The translations under genes and the position numbers were made by a program. The notes beneath the pieces were generated by a model that had not been told where the DNA came from, did not search any database, and was given only the letters and a program-made list of their open reading frames with translations. Below, one piece after another: positions 32,326 to 42,316 of a stretch of DNA of 64,000 bases (within the stretch, counting starts at the first letter, position 1; the number at the start of each line of letters is the position of its first letter). Origin of the DNA: Mastigamoeba balamuthi (lineage: Eukaryota; Evosea; Mastigamoebida; Mastigamoebidae); NCBI GenBank assembly GCA_902651635.1, contig CACRSC010000066.1, positions 71,763 to 135,762 of the forward strand, given 5' to 3'.

Positions 32326-32968
32326 ATGTCGTACCTTGTCGAGGTGCGCGCCGCCCAGCGCCAGCCGTTAGGGGAGGAGAAGGCTCACGGGAGGTGGGGG
32401 TGGCCGCTTGCAGATCGTGAACGGCCGCAAGCTCCCGTCGGCCGACGTGAACGGGCTGAGCGACCCGTTCGTCATCGTCAAGTGGGGCAACGACAAGTCC
32501 TTCCGCACCACGACGCAGCACAAGACCCTCAACCCCGACTGGAACGAGCGCGTCCTCGTCACCTCCTCCGCCATCGAGCTCGAGGTCTGGGACCAGGGTT
32601 CGTTGCTCTCCCCCATTTTGTTCTCTGCCCCTCTTGCAGCTCGTACCACTCGATGTGTGTGCACCACTACTGCTCCCGGTGCCATCGAGACCACACAGCG
32701 GCTGCCAACCGCCGCCCTGGGCATTTCCTTTGCATCGTTTCGACTTGGCTGCCTCTGGTGCTCGAGTTTGCGTTGAACGATTCGCGGTGGGTTGCATGCA
32801 GACACCCTGTCGTCGAACGACTTCCTCGGGAAGGCGCGCGTGGCGCTGATGGGCGTTGCCGGGCCCAAGGACAAGCCCGCGGAGCTCTCGGTGCCGCTGG
32901 ACAACGAGTCGTTCCGCCACGACAAGGACCGCGGCTCCATCCTGATCCGCGTGTCGACCATCGCCTAG
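32326..32968 (+). CDS. Single C2-domain protein
   Basis: Three exons, 32326-32343 (18 nt), 32414-32597 and 32802-32968, give 122 residues, essentially one C2 domain. Calcium-binding aspartates are visible in the first loop (GRKLPSADVNGLSDPFV) and second loop (LEVWDQG-D, then SSNDFLGKA). The KTLNPDWNE motif is typical of C2 domains. The very short first exon encodes MSYLVE and reconstitutes strand 1 with IVNG. No signal or membrane segment, so likely a cytosolic calcium-dependent membrane-binding protein, as with small C2 proteins of plants and amoebae. Stop TAG. Confidence 0.85.
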
Positions 32969-33706
32969 ACGGCCCACACTTCCCCCCGCCCCCAAACGCT
33001 GGCGGGAAGAGTTCCCGTTACGTTTCGGAACTCTGTCGCGATGATATCACCCGCACAAAATATCTGGTCGACGAATCTTCAGCAAAACAAGCTGCCCGCC
33101 TCGCGGTGCCCGACAGACAAGCGCTGGCTGCCAGGTGATACGAGGCAGCCTCTGGGGTGGATGTCGTGGGGGGGCGGTGCGAGTGTGTTGCTGATGTCAA
33201 TAACCGACCTGTGTAGATTTTCGCGTTATTTTCTGGGTTGTGTTTCTGCGCAGACGCCTGCTGGGCAGCAGTCCGTCGGTTTCGGGCGTGCGGGTGCGGG
33301 TTTCGCTGCCAGCCCCCCAGCCACCTCGCCAGCCTGCCCACCATGAGGAGAAAGGCACACACGCCGGTCGCCCCCCTCCTGTAGCCCCCCCCTTTTTTTC
33401 CAGAACTCCTTTTCGCTTTTCGACAGCGCCTTTGCCCTCCTCGTCTCCGTGCAGCCCCCGTTGCTGGGGCTGCAACCCCCCTCCCCACCGCAAGACACTC
33501 ACGTGGGGCTGGGGTGCGCGTCCCGCAGGGCGACAAGGGAGGCCCGCCAGGCGCTCAGGTCCCCAAGGTGTGCGCCTGCCCTTGCTTGCAGCGCTCTGCC
33601 CGCTCTGCCCGCTCCCCCGCGGCTCACAACGCAAACGCGCGCTCCTGCCCTGCGGCGGCCGCGTGCTGCTGCGCGCTGCGACCGCACCTCCCCCCTCCCG
33701 CAGCCC
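32969..33706. other. Intergenic region upstream of the RasGEF gene
   Basis: No supported gene. A CCCGCAG just before the RasGEF ATG could be an acceptor for an upstream 5' exon that I could not identify. Confidence 0.45.
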
Positions 33707-36700
33707 ATGGGGCTCAAGCAGGGCTTCGAGCTCAAGTGCTCGCGTAGGTTCAAGCGGTGGTCGACCGTGTGGCTCGTGCTGCACCTCAACGAGCTCTACT
33801 ACTTCCCCGACCTCGCCATGGCACGTCCCCCGCTGCAGGCCCCCTCGCCGTCTGCCCGCCTTGCTCGGGCTGCCCCGCGCTGCTCTGAACGCGTTCTGAC
33901 GTGCCCCCCGCTGGTGCAGAAGCCCGACAAGTGCAAGAGGATCGCGCTCAAGGGCTGCAGGGTGGCCGAGGCCGACGCGGAGGAGTCCAAGCGCGTCGTG
34001 AGCTTCCGCGTCACCGAGCAGGGCGGCCACTCGATGCTCTTCGGCACCTCCGACAGGCGCGCACGTCACGTCACCTCACATCACCCCCCTACCCTCACCC
34101 TTCTATCGGTCTCCTTCCTCTCTCTCTCCCTCCTCACTCTCTCTCTGCCCCCCTCTGAATTCGTTGCTGAGCCCCCACACCCGCCGCCCGCTGCTGTCCC
34201 TGGGCGCGCAGGGTCGAGCTCGAGTCGTGGATCAACAGCGTGCGGCACGTCGCCGCGCTGGCCTCGAGCTCGCCGCAGGGCAAAGCGACGCACGACCAGC
34301 TCGTGCTGTTCCAGGAGCTCGGTGAGCGCCCACTCTCTGCCGCCCCTCGCCCGGCCTCCCCAGCCTTGTGGGAGCGGGGTTCGAGTGGCGGTGGCGCAGC
34401 GGCAGCTGCCGCCGTTGCTGTCGCTGCCGCCTGTCGCATCAGTCGTAATTCCCCGCTGATTGCCCCAATTGAATTCGATTTCAGGGGCGATTGTCAACAC
34501 GGTCGACCTGCTGGCCTCGCTGCTGGTCGCCAGCGTCCCGCCGGCCCCGGGGACCACCAAGACGCCCGCGGCACTCGCCGAGGAGCTCGGGGCCGCGGCC
34601 CTGGGCATCGCCGTGGCCGCAGAGGTCGTCTGCACGCGCCAGAGCTCGCAGTCTGTCAAGCAGGCCTCGTCGGCGCTGGCGCAGGTCCTTGTGCTGACCG
34701 AGGAGATGCGCCAGAGGTTCCTCTCGGCCCCCGACGCCGCGCTCGAGGACCTACGCGACGCCACCTCGACGCTCTTCGCGCTGACCGTCGACATTGTCGA
34801 GCGGCTCGCCAGCGACGCGACGCTCTTTGAGCAGCTGCTCAGCCACGTGCTGCTGTGCATCAACGCCATGCAGCGCCTGCAGCTCGACCTCGCCCAGGGC
34901 GGCGGCAGCTCCGGCGACGCGGGCGACGTCGCCAAGCGCGTGGCGCTCGTCCCGGAGCTCGCGCTGCGGTTCTCTGCCAAGACCAACCGCGAGGCCCTCG
35001 CGTTCCTCGTCTACCCGCTGCGCTACCCGCCGCCCGCCGAGCTCACCACAGAGTTCGTCGAGAAGCGCCTGTTCCAGCTGCAGAGGGTGCGCAGGGAGGA
35101 ATTCCGGCGGGCTGGGAGAGTGACGTGGGCGCTGACGCAACCGGGAATTCCCGAACAATTCCCGGGGGTTGGCAGATATCGGTGATGTGCAAGGCGATCG
35201 CGAGCAACCAGGACCCGCCGACGAGGACGCTGGCGGCGATGTTCAAGGACTCGGAGCTGCTGTCCAACAGGCTGGCCTCGGACCCCGGCCACCTGAGCTT
35301 CTCGATCGGGAACGCCTGCATGCAGCTCATCACGCACGGCGAGGTGCTCGTCAAGGCTTTCTGCGCAGAGGCACGGCCCACGGCCCACCCGCCCGAGCAG
35401 CACCCGCACTGACGGCCTCGCAAGCAGCAGCCGGAGCTCGACACAGTGACCGAGGTGTTCAAGAGCCTCCGCATGATCGCTGCAGACCTGCAAATGACCC
35501 TGAGAGTACGCACATTTGCAGATTCTCAGCCGAGAGATTCAGAGTTCAGATTCCCATTTCTCCTGGATTTAAGGGGGCGAATCGGGCTGACCCACCGAGC
35601 AGAGTCTGTCGACCGCAGCGACCAACGCCACGGTCGCAGAGGACTGCTGCCGCGAGGGCGAGGCGATAATCAAGCACGTGGTGGACGCCATCAGCCTGCT
35701 GGAGCGCGTGCTGGACGACAGCATGGACCAGGAGGCCTGCATGAAGCTCTACGACAACATCTTCAAGGTCGGCTGCTCGCTCAACGTATACCTGCGCCGC
35801 TGCATCGACATCCTCAACCCGCCCGAGACCCGCATCGTCAGCGCCGACCGCACCGTGCACAGGGGCGAGGCCTCGGAGAGCCCCGGCATCGCCTCGCCCC
35901 CTCGCGAGCCGCGGGACAGCAGCAGCGCGGCAGAGAGGCAGCTGCAGCGCAGGAGCATCACACCGCAGCAGCAGCAGCTGATCCTGCAGCAGCAGCAGCA
36001 GCAGCAGCTACAGGGGGCGGAGGACGGCGACGACGTGAACATATGGAGCGAGCCGCCGGACTCGCCGGCGAACCTCGTCATCGAGGGCGACGCCATACGC
36101 GCGGCTAACCTCAACAAGCTTGTCGAGAGGTGCACGCTGCCCGACACGCAGGACTTCAACCTGCTCAAGACCTTCATCACGACGTACAGGTGCGGCCACG
36201 ATGCCCCCGGGGGGTCCTCCACTGTGGCACCGACACGAGCAACCAGTCTGTAGTGACGTGATTTTCCTGTTTAGAATCTTCGATTGTAGGAAACGCCTGC
36301 GTTGAGTCATAGATTCCCGGAATCACCACATTCATACCACAATTGCTATCACTCACATGTGTGACGCTGCTCCGTCCACTCGCTAACCGCCGGCCGACGA
36401 CCCCCCCCCCCCCAGATCGTTCACTACGCCCGAGGCGGTGCTGGGTAAGATGCTGCAGCGGTACGACGTGCCCATCCCGCGCCTGCCGCCGAGCGTGACC
36501 GCCGACGAGTACGCGCGGCACTTTGTGCAGCCCGTGCGCCTGCGCGTCATCAACTTCCTGCGCCAGTGGCTCGAGACGAGCTTCTTCGACTTTGACGAGG
36601 CCCTCGTGGCCTCTGTGCTCGACTTTGTGCGCCGCGAGTCGTCGACCGAGAACGCCGCCTACGTCCGCATGCTGGGCGCCGTCGTCACCCGCCAGCTCGA

Positions 36701-38060
36701 GCTCCGCGGCTAGCAGTCGCTCGAGGAGCAGACGCTCCGCGAGCGCCTCGAGCGCGCCGTCCAGTCGGCAGGCGTCGACGCCGAGACCTCGCGGCTGCTC
36801 GTCGTCGCCGAGGGCGGCGACCCCGAGGGCGCCGGCGGCTGCTGCGACTCGCCCCCGCCGGCGACGGCGTACCCGCGGCCGCCGTCGTGCCCTGCGCCGC
36901 CGCCGCCGCCGCTGGCGCACTCGACGCACTCGTCGCCGTCGCCGTCGCCGCCGGTGGAGCGCAGGCGGAGCTACAACCCGACGCGGAAGACGTCGGTCAC
37001 GCGGGTGGTCAGCAGGTCGAGCTCCGTGTCGGGGCTGCACGTGGCGGCGGACGCGGCGTCGCTGCTGCCGCCGGGCGACGCGCTGCGCGTGCTGGCCTCG
37101 TACAGCGCCGAGCAGCTGGCGAGCCAGATCACGTACACGGACTTCTTCTGCTACAAGAACATCAAGCCTGTCGAGCTGCTCGACCACGTGCGCGGCAAGC
37201 AGCGCCGCGCGGGGGCCTACTCCAACGTGGCCGCGCTGATACAGCGCTTCAACGAGCTGTCGCTGTGGGCGGCGACGGCGATTGTCTCGCAGGAGCGCGT
37301 CGAGGACCGCGCGGCCGCGTGGGCCCGCGTCGCAGAGGTCGGGGAGGCGCTGTACCGCCTCAACAACTTCAACTCGCTGCTGGCGGTGCTCTCGGCGCTG
37401 AGCAACACGGCGGTGCACCGCCTGCGCGCGACGTACGAGCACGTGCCCGCGTGGGCGCGGCAGTGGGCAGAGGCCAAGGCCGAGCTGATGAACGCCAAGG
37501 GCTCGTACCACAACTACCGCGCGGCGCTCAAGCAGGTGGACCCGCCGGCGGTGCCCTACATCGGCGTCTACCTGACGGACCTCACGTTCATCGGCGACGG
37601 CAACAAGGACAAGACCGAGAACGGGCTCATCAACTTCCGCAAGCGCCAGCTCGTCTACGGCGTCATCGCCGACCTGCAGCTCTACCAGCTCAAGCCCTAC
37701 AGCATCGCCCCCGACACGGCCCTCATCAACGCCCTCATCGAGCCCCCGCACCNGCTCAAGCCCTACAGCATCGCCCCCGACACGGCCCTCATCAACGCCC
37801 TCATCGAGCCCCCGCACCTCGCCGGCGACGACCTCTACAAGCTCTCGCTGCTGCGCGAGCCCCGCGTCCAGGGCAGCTACGTGCCCCCCGCTGCCGGCGG
37901 CTCGGGCCCCCCCAGCCCCGCAGTGCCCGCCAGCCCGGCGCCCGCAGTCCCTCCGTCGCCTGCGCCTGCCCCCCCTGGCGAGCAACCGTTGCTGCCACCG
38001 CCCCCACCCGCGCCAGCAACGCCCCCTCCGCCGCCCCCGGCTGGCGGCAGCTACTCATGA
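33707..38060 (+). CDS. PH-domain Ras guanine-nucleotide exchange factor (RasGEF_N + RasGEF), one in-frame TAG
   Basis: Exons 33707-33820, 33920-34056, 34212-34321, 34485-35086, 35176-35370 (donor uncertain), 35428-35505, 35603-36189, 36416-38060; about 1,155 codons. The N-terminus is a PH domain (QGFELKCSRRFKRW, LNELYYFPD, LESWINSVR). A helical middle of about 500 residues ends in Gln repeats. RasGEF_N begins after IRAANLNKLVE and includes FNLLKTFITTYRSF. The catalytic RasGEF domain has RFNELSLW, RLNNFNSLLAVLSALSNTAV and PYIGVYLTDLTFIGDGNKD. The C-terminus is Pro-rich. It should activate a Ras-family GTPase at membranes. Oddities: TAG at 36711-36713 in frame, two GC-AG introns (donors GCACGT at 33821 and GCGCGC at 34057), and a 65-bp duplication around N 37753. 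The start is uncertain. Confidence 0.8.
37688..37818 (+). repeat. 65-bp duplication around a single N (assembly artefact)
   Basis: The 65 bases 37688-37752 are repeated exactly at 37754-37818 on either side of N at 37753. The duplicate encodes the conserved end of the RasGEF domain twice, which no family member has. It is best read as two contig ends whose overlap was not merged. Confidence 0.9.
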
Positions 38061-38478
38061 ACGCACTTTGTCACAGTATAATAGAGCACACACACGACGC
38101 CAGCACCACCTCTCTGCACCCAATCCCTTCCCTGCCGCCTCTGTCTTAGGTAACTGTCTCGTGCGGAATCTCGGGATTTTTCACCGACCCCGTTCCAAAT
38201 CCGTCGGGGTCACGCGCGGGTTAGGCAGTTTCGACCCCGCACGCCAGGCGCGATTCACCGGGACGTTGAAATCAGGTGGGATCTGGAGGGATGACGGCGG
38301 CGTTCGATTCCGACAGGAAATCTTCGGGTGCCGGTTACAACTATTTTCCGACTCGTGGCGGGCACGATGGTGCAGTCGACGCCCTCAGTTTTCCACCTCT
38401 GATCCCCCACCCCATCGCCTTTTATCTCACCCAGGCACCAACCGCCCCCCTCCCCCCCCCCACCCGCGCCCCCAGCAG
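38061..38478. other. Region upstream of the HxWP-repeat membrane protein
   Basis: Likely contains the 5' exon(s) and promoter of the next gene. An ATG at 38291 has a plausible short frame, but its splice phase does not fit the acceptor at 38478. Confidence 0.4.
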
Positions 38479-40281
38479 GACCCGCTGGTGACCGACGAGG
38501 CGGCGGCTGCCTTTGGGAGCCCACCGGCGCTAACGGGATCGGCAGACCAGCAACTGCCCACATGGACAAATCCGGCGACACCGCGCTGGTGCGACCCTCG
38601 TCTCGCCCGATCCCACACACCCTGCCTGCACTGACACCCCCCCTTCCCCCCCACCCGCTCGCGCAGCTGGCAGTGCGAGCATCGCCTCGAGGCCATGAGG
38701 CAGCTCGACCAGCGCGTGGCCTGCGAGTGGGACGCCGCCTGGGCGCTCTCGGGCGTGCAGTGCTTCGGCGCCTGCCGCTGCAGCGAGTTCTGCGCAGCGC
38801 ACTGCCTGCCCCTGGACGTCTGCTCGTCCCTCAGCCCTCCCGCTGCCCAGCACCAGCAGCAGCAGCAGCAGCAGTGGGCCGACACAGCACAGGGGCCACA
38901 GGGGCCGACTGCTGGCCCCGGGGGCGGCGAGGCAGCTGAGTCGGGGGCTGCAGCAGGGCAGCAGCAGCAGCAGCAGCAGCAGCACGACGTGCTGGTCCTG
39001 CGCAGCAAGTGGGAGCGGCAGCGCCCGCGCAGCTGCCCCGCGTGCGCGTGGCGGCTCGAGAGGCTGCTGGCCTCGGAGTGGATCAAGAGGGACCCGGGGA
39101 CGCGGGCCCGGGCCAGGGCGATCAAGGCCCAGGCAGCCGAGGCGGGCGGCCTCTGCGTGGGCCTGTGCGCGACGCCGTACCTCTGCAAGGTGCACCTGTG
39201 CCCAGCGGAGCGCCACAGGCTGCGGGACGGCAGGCACCACGAGCGGCTCTCGCAGTTCGAGTGCCCGCACCCGCACGAGCGGGTCGAGAACGGGCGGCAC
39301 CACGAGCAGTTCGCATACTACTGCGAGGCGCCCTGCTGCAGCCCCGGCAAGTGGTTCGCGCGCGAGGAGACGCACCGCAAGAAGACCCGCAGGGAGGCCT
39401 CGATCGCCGACATCCGCGTCGACATCGTCCCCGAGCAGCAGCGGCAGCAGCAGAGCCCCCACCACGCCCGGCCCAGCGGGCCCAGCGAGGCCGAGCATCC
39501 GGCTGAGCGGCAGCACACGTGGCCCTGCGCGGCAGAGCAGCCGACAGAGCAGTGGCAGAGGCAGCACAGGTGGCCCAGCGAGAATGAGGCAGAGCAGGAG
39601 CAGCAGCACATGTGGCCCAGCGAGACAGAGGCAGAGCAGGAGCATCAGCACAAGTGGCCCGGCGAGGCAGAGCAGCCGGCTGAGCAGAGGCAGCGGCAGC
39701 ACTGGTGGCCCAGCGCGGCAGAGCAGCAGAAGAAGCAGCGGCAGCAGTGCTGTGCACCCCGTGGAGAGGTGCCCCTGCTGGCCGCGGCTGTCGTCGGCGC
39801 CCTGCTCGTCCTCTGCTCTCTGGCTGCCGTCGCGGCCCTCTGTGCGGCCAGTGCGCCCTGCAGACACGCGACGCGGACCGGCGGGGCCACGCAGGCGCCT
39901 CTCGGGGGGCGCAGCGAGCTGTGCAGGGGCCTCGTGCCCGTGGTGGCCGGGGCGAAGGCCAGGCGGGTGCTGTGCCTCTCGCAGGGGACGGACCTCGAGT
40001 GCGTCAACTGCAGCCGCGTGCTGGGGTCCGCCAACTCGTGGGCCTGCGTGGGCAGGACGCGGCACGGCGTCGACGTGGCCGTGTACGTCGGCGAGGACGG
40101 CGAGTACCGCATTCACGTGGCCGTCAAGACGAGCGCCGGGGGCCCTGTGATGTGCCTGGGCTGCCCGCCCTCGCTGCACAGCGTCGAGGTCAACGGGACC
40201 AGGGGCACAGACGAAGGCGACACACCCTTGATCGTCGACAGCCCGGGAGCGCTTCCGGGGTGGTCGTTCGTCTTTAACTAG
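38479..40281 (+). CDS. Single-pass membrane protein with His-x-Trp-Pro tandem repeats (5' end unresolved)
   Basis: Exons 38479-38588 and 38667-40281, joined in phase 2 (TG/C), give at least 574 residues. The first exon follows an acceptor (CCCAGCAG), so an upstream exon is missing. The region before the TM is Cys/His-rich (CPACAW, CVGLC, C-HPHER, CEAPCC) with Gln runs. About five tandem repeats of 16-18 residues each carry H-x-W-P followed by Glu/Gln-rich sequence. Then come one TM helix (PLLAAAVVGALLVLCSLAAV) and a region of about 150 residues with CVNCSRVLGSANSW and CLGCPPSL. No family recognised; topology unknown. A broken paralogous segment lies at 59690-60070. Confidence 0.65.
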
Positions 40282-40323
40282 AAGAAAAATGTATAGCAAG
40301 CAGCAACAATAATTCCGAAAAGT

Positions 40324-40396
40324 TGGAGGTTCAGGGTTTCGATCCCCGCGCCTCACCGATGCGAACGGTGCGCTCTACCAAATGAGCTAAACCCCC
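40324..40396 (-). tRNA. tRNA-Ala (anticodon CGC)
   Basis: 73 nt, no intron. The acceptor stem GGGGGTT/AACCTCC includes G3-U70, the identity mark of tRNA-Ala. D-arm GCTC/GAGC, anticodon stem CACCG/CGGTG around TTCGCAT (anticodon CGC), T-loop ATCGAAA, discriminator A. Identical to the copy at 45609-45681. Confidence 0.95.
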
Positions 40397-42316
40397 ACAC
40401 ACATAAAAACAACTGCTCAATTTGAGAACAGCACGAGAGGTGGTCTGATAATTTGTACAGAGGGTTCATTACCACCCTTGAATACCACCACCGCTCCACT
40501 GGGCATGTGTTATAGATAGTCACAGGCACTGGTGCCTGCGACCTGGTCATAGTTACAAGCACTGTGAGGATACAGTGCTCATCTTGCTAGCCAATTCCCA
40601 GTCAGTATAGATGTGTATAACTTAAAAGATATCAACGAATTCCAAGTGCACTGACAGACAAGTAGATCCAACATCACAGAAGTTGTTACTGCTTGATGAT
40701 CAAGTGCCTCACCATTTAGTATTTATCACAGGGCACTGTTTTGGGTGCCCTGGAATAACCAACTGGGTGTGCAAAAAAGAGTACTGATAGCAGGCTTGCT
40801 GCTAATTGTCAGCTTTATGCTGTCCAGATGGCACTTCTGGTGTGGTTCTGTCATCATACTTAATCTGTACAACGTATTCATCAATGAAATCAATTATTAC
40901 TATACTGTAAGTTCAGTGTTTCCCATTCTAAATGAAGTTACCCATGCATAGACATTGCAGCAGCAAAGCCTCTGATGGTAGACAAGCTGCCTATGTGATA
41001 TTTTATACTCATGCTGCCTCTATGACTAGCAAAAGCCATTCTCCTTCAACAATAATGATATGCATTTGAATATCAGCAAGATTTGGAATCTCACCATAGC
41101 ATCTTACTCTCAACCAATTTTTGGCAATTTAGCATTAGAGGCATGCATTCTATTAGAAGTAGAATATGATCATTTGAACTAATATTACTATAATTATATC
41201 AACCACCAACTGATTTTCTGACTTTTCTTCAGGAATTTCAAATCTCTTGCATTTTTCTGATAGATATGATCCCAGATTAAGTATGGCAATCCATTTATAA
41301 CAAGAATGTAAGCAAGTAAGAAGAATGTTGTGTAATCTCTGTTAAGATTCAAGAATAACGATGTTAACTTGCTCATTATAGATTTTTATAATATCACATG
41401 TTTGAATATCTCATGTTTGTAGCATAGCCAAATTCGAACTCTGCCCTCTAGGTAATAATCCTTTTCGGCACTTAACATCTATTCTTCTTCTGGCCCTTTT
41501 CTGCATTACCACTCCGATTCATCAAAATAGATCCTGGTAAAAAGGTATTAACTTTTTGTAGACCCGTCCTTTCGGCTCAATATATTAGGAGAGGGCGTGG
41601 CCTCAACGGGTCTATAGAGCAAAAAGTACCCCCCCATGGGGGCCAGGGCCGAGCTGATGCCTCACAACAGCTTGTGTGCCCCTGGAGTTATCAGATTCAG
41701 TGGGCGTGCCTGGACGAGCACTGGCCAGCCTCCTTCTATGTCATACGTCACTGCTGAAATGAATGCAAGGCTCAGTCAACATCCACACTAGGTATGAAGC
41801 TTCATGTTTGTAGTAACGGTAAATTGTGAACACCAGAATTCCTTTTTTCGTTTCAAGCCAAATTTGACTCACCCTGGATGTGTATTGCAGCAGCAGGGCC
41901 TCTGAGAACACCAGCAGCCTGTGCCATATTGATGTTCATACTCCTGGCCTCTGCTGCAGCTCAAAACCGTCCTTCTTGGCATGTGTCTGATCGTGCTTCT
42001 GTGCCGACAAATTGTCCAGGTTGATGGTCGATCGGGCTGGTCCATGAATTGTCACTCGTGGTAAGGAACGTGCCATCACACCAGCTCATACACGTATTGG
42101 GTCCTACCAACCCAATTCAGCACGAGAACTGCACTGTGATGATTTTGTTACGGATAAATCTGCGAATCTCCAGGAGATTCTGACGGCTTCCTCCATTCAA
42201 TTGTCTCCGCCCAGGTGAACACGATCTCTATCCCTTACTGAGTGAAAACACAGAATTTTTCGGAGATCCCCCACACTCCCTAACAATTGTGTTTGCAGAT
42301 TGTAAAAAAGAAGAGC
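40397..42316. other. AT-rich region without supported genes
   Basis: Composition drops sharply compared with the flanking genes. Open frames of up to about 68 codons look random. Holds the hairpin at 41551-41627 and a CCCCCATGGGGG palindrome at about 41632. Confidence 0.65.
41551..41627. other. Strong inverted repeat, possible structured RNA
   Basis: ACTTTTTG (41551-41558) pairs with CAAAAAGT (41620-41627) and TAGACCCGT (41559-41567) pairs with ACGGGTCTA (41606-41614), leaving a 5-nt bulge and a 38-nt inner region that can form a GAGG/CCTC hairpin. No known RNA family recognised. Confidence 0.4.

Noticed and set aside
36711-36713. General reassignment of UAG to glutamine
   Set aside because: TAG ends several well-supported genes here (cysteine-rich copies 2 and 6, the C2 protein, the giant receptor), so a code change does not fit.
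36177-37985. Long minus-strand open frame opposite the RasGEF domain
   Set aside because: Shadow of the conserved plus-strand RasGEF frame; its product is low-complexity Arg/Ala/Val.
41194-41376. 60-codon minus-strand frame in the AT-rich island
   Set aside because: No homology, no regulatory signals, and AT-rich DNA with hydrophobic chance translation.
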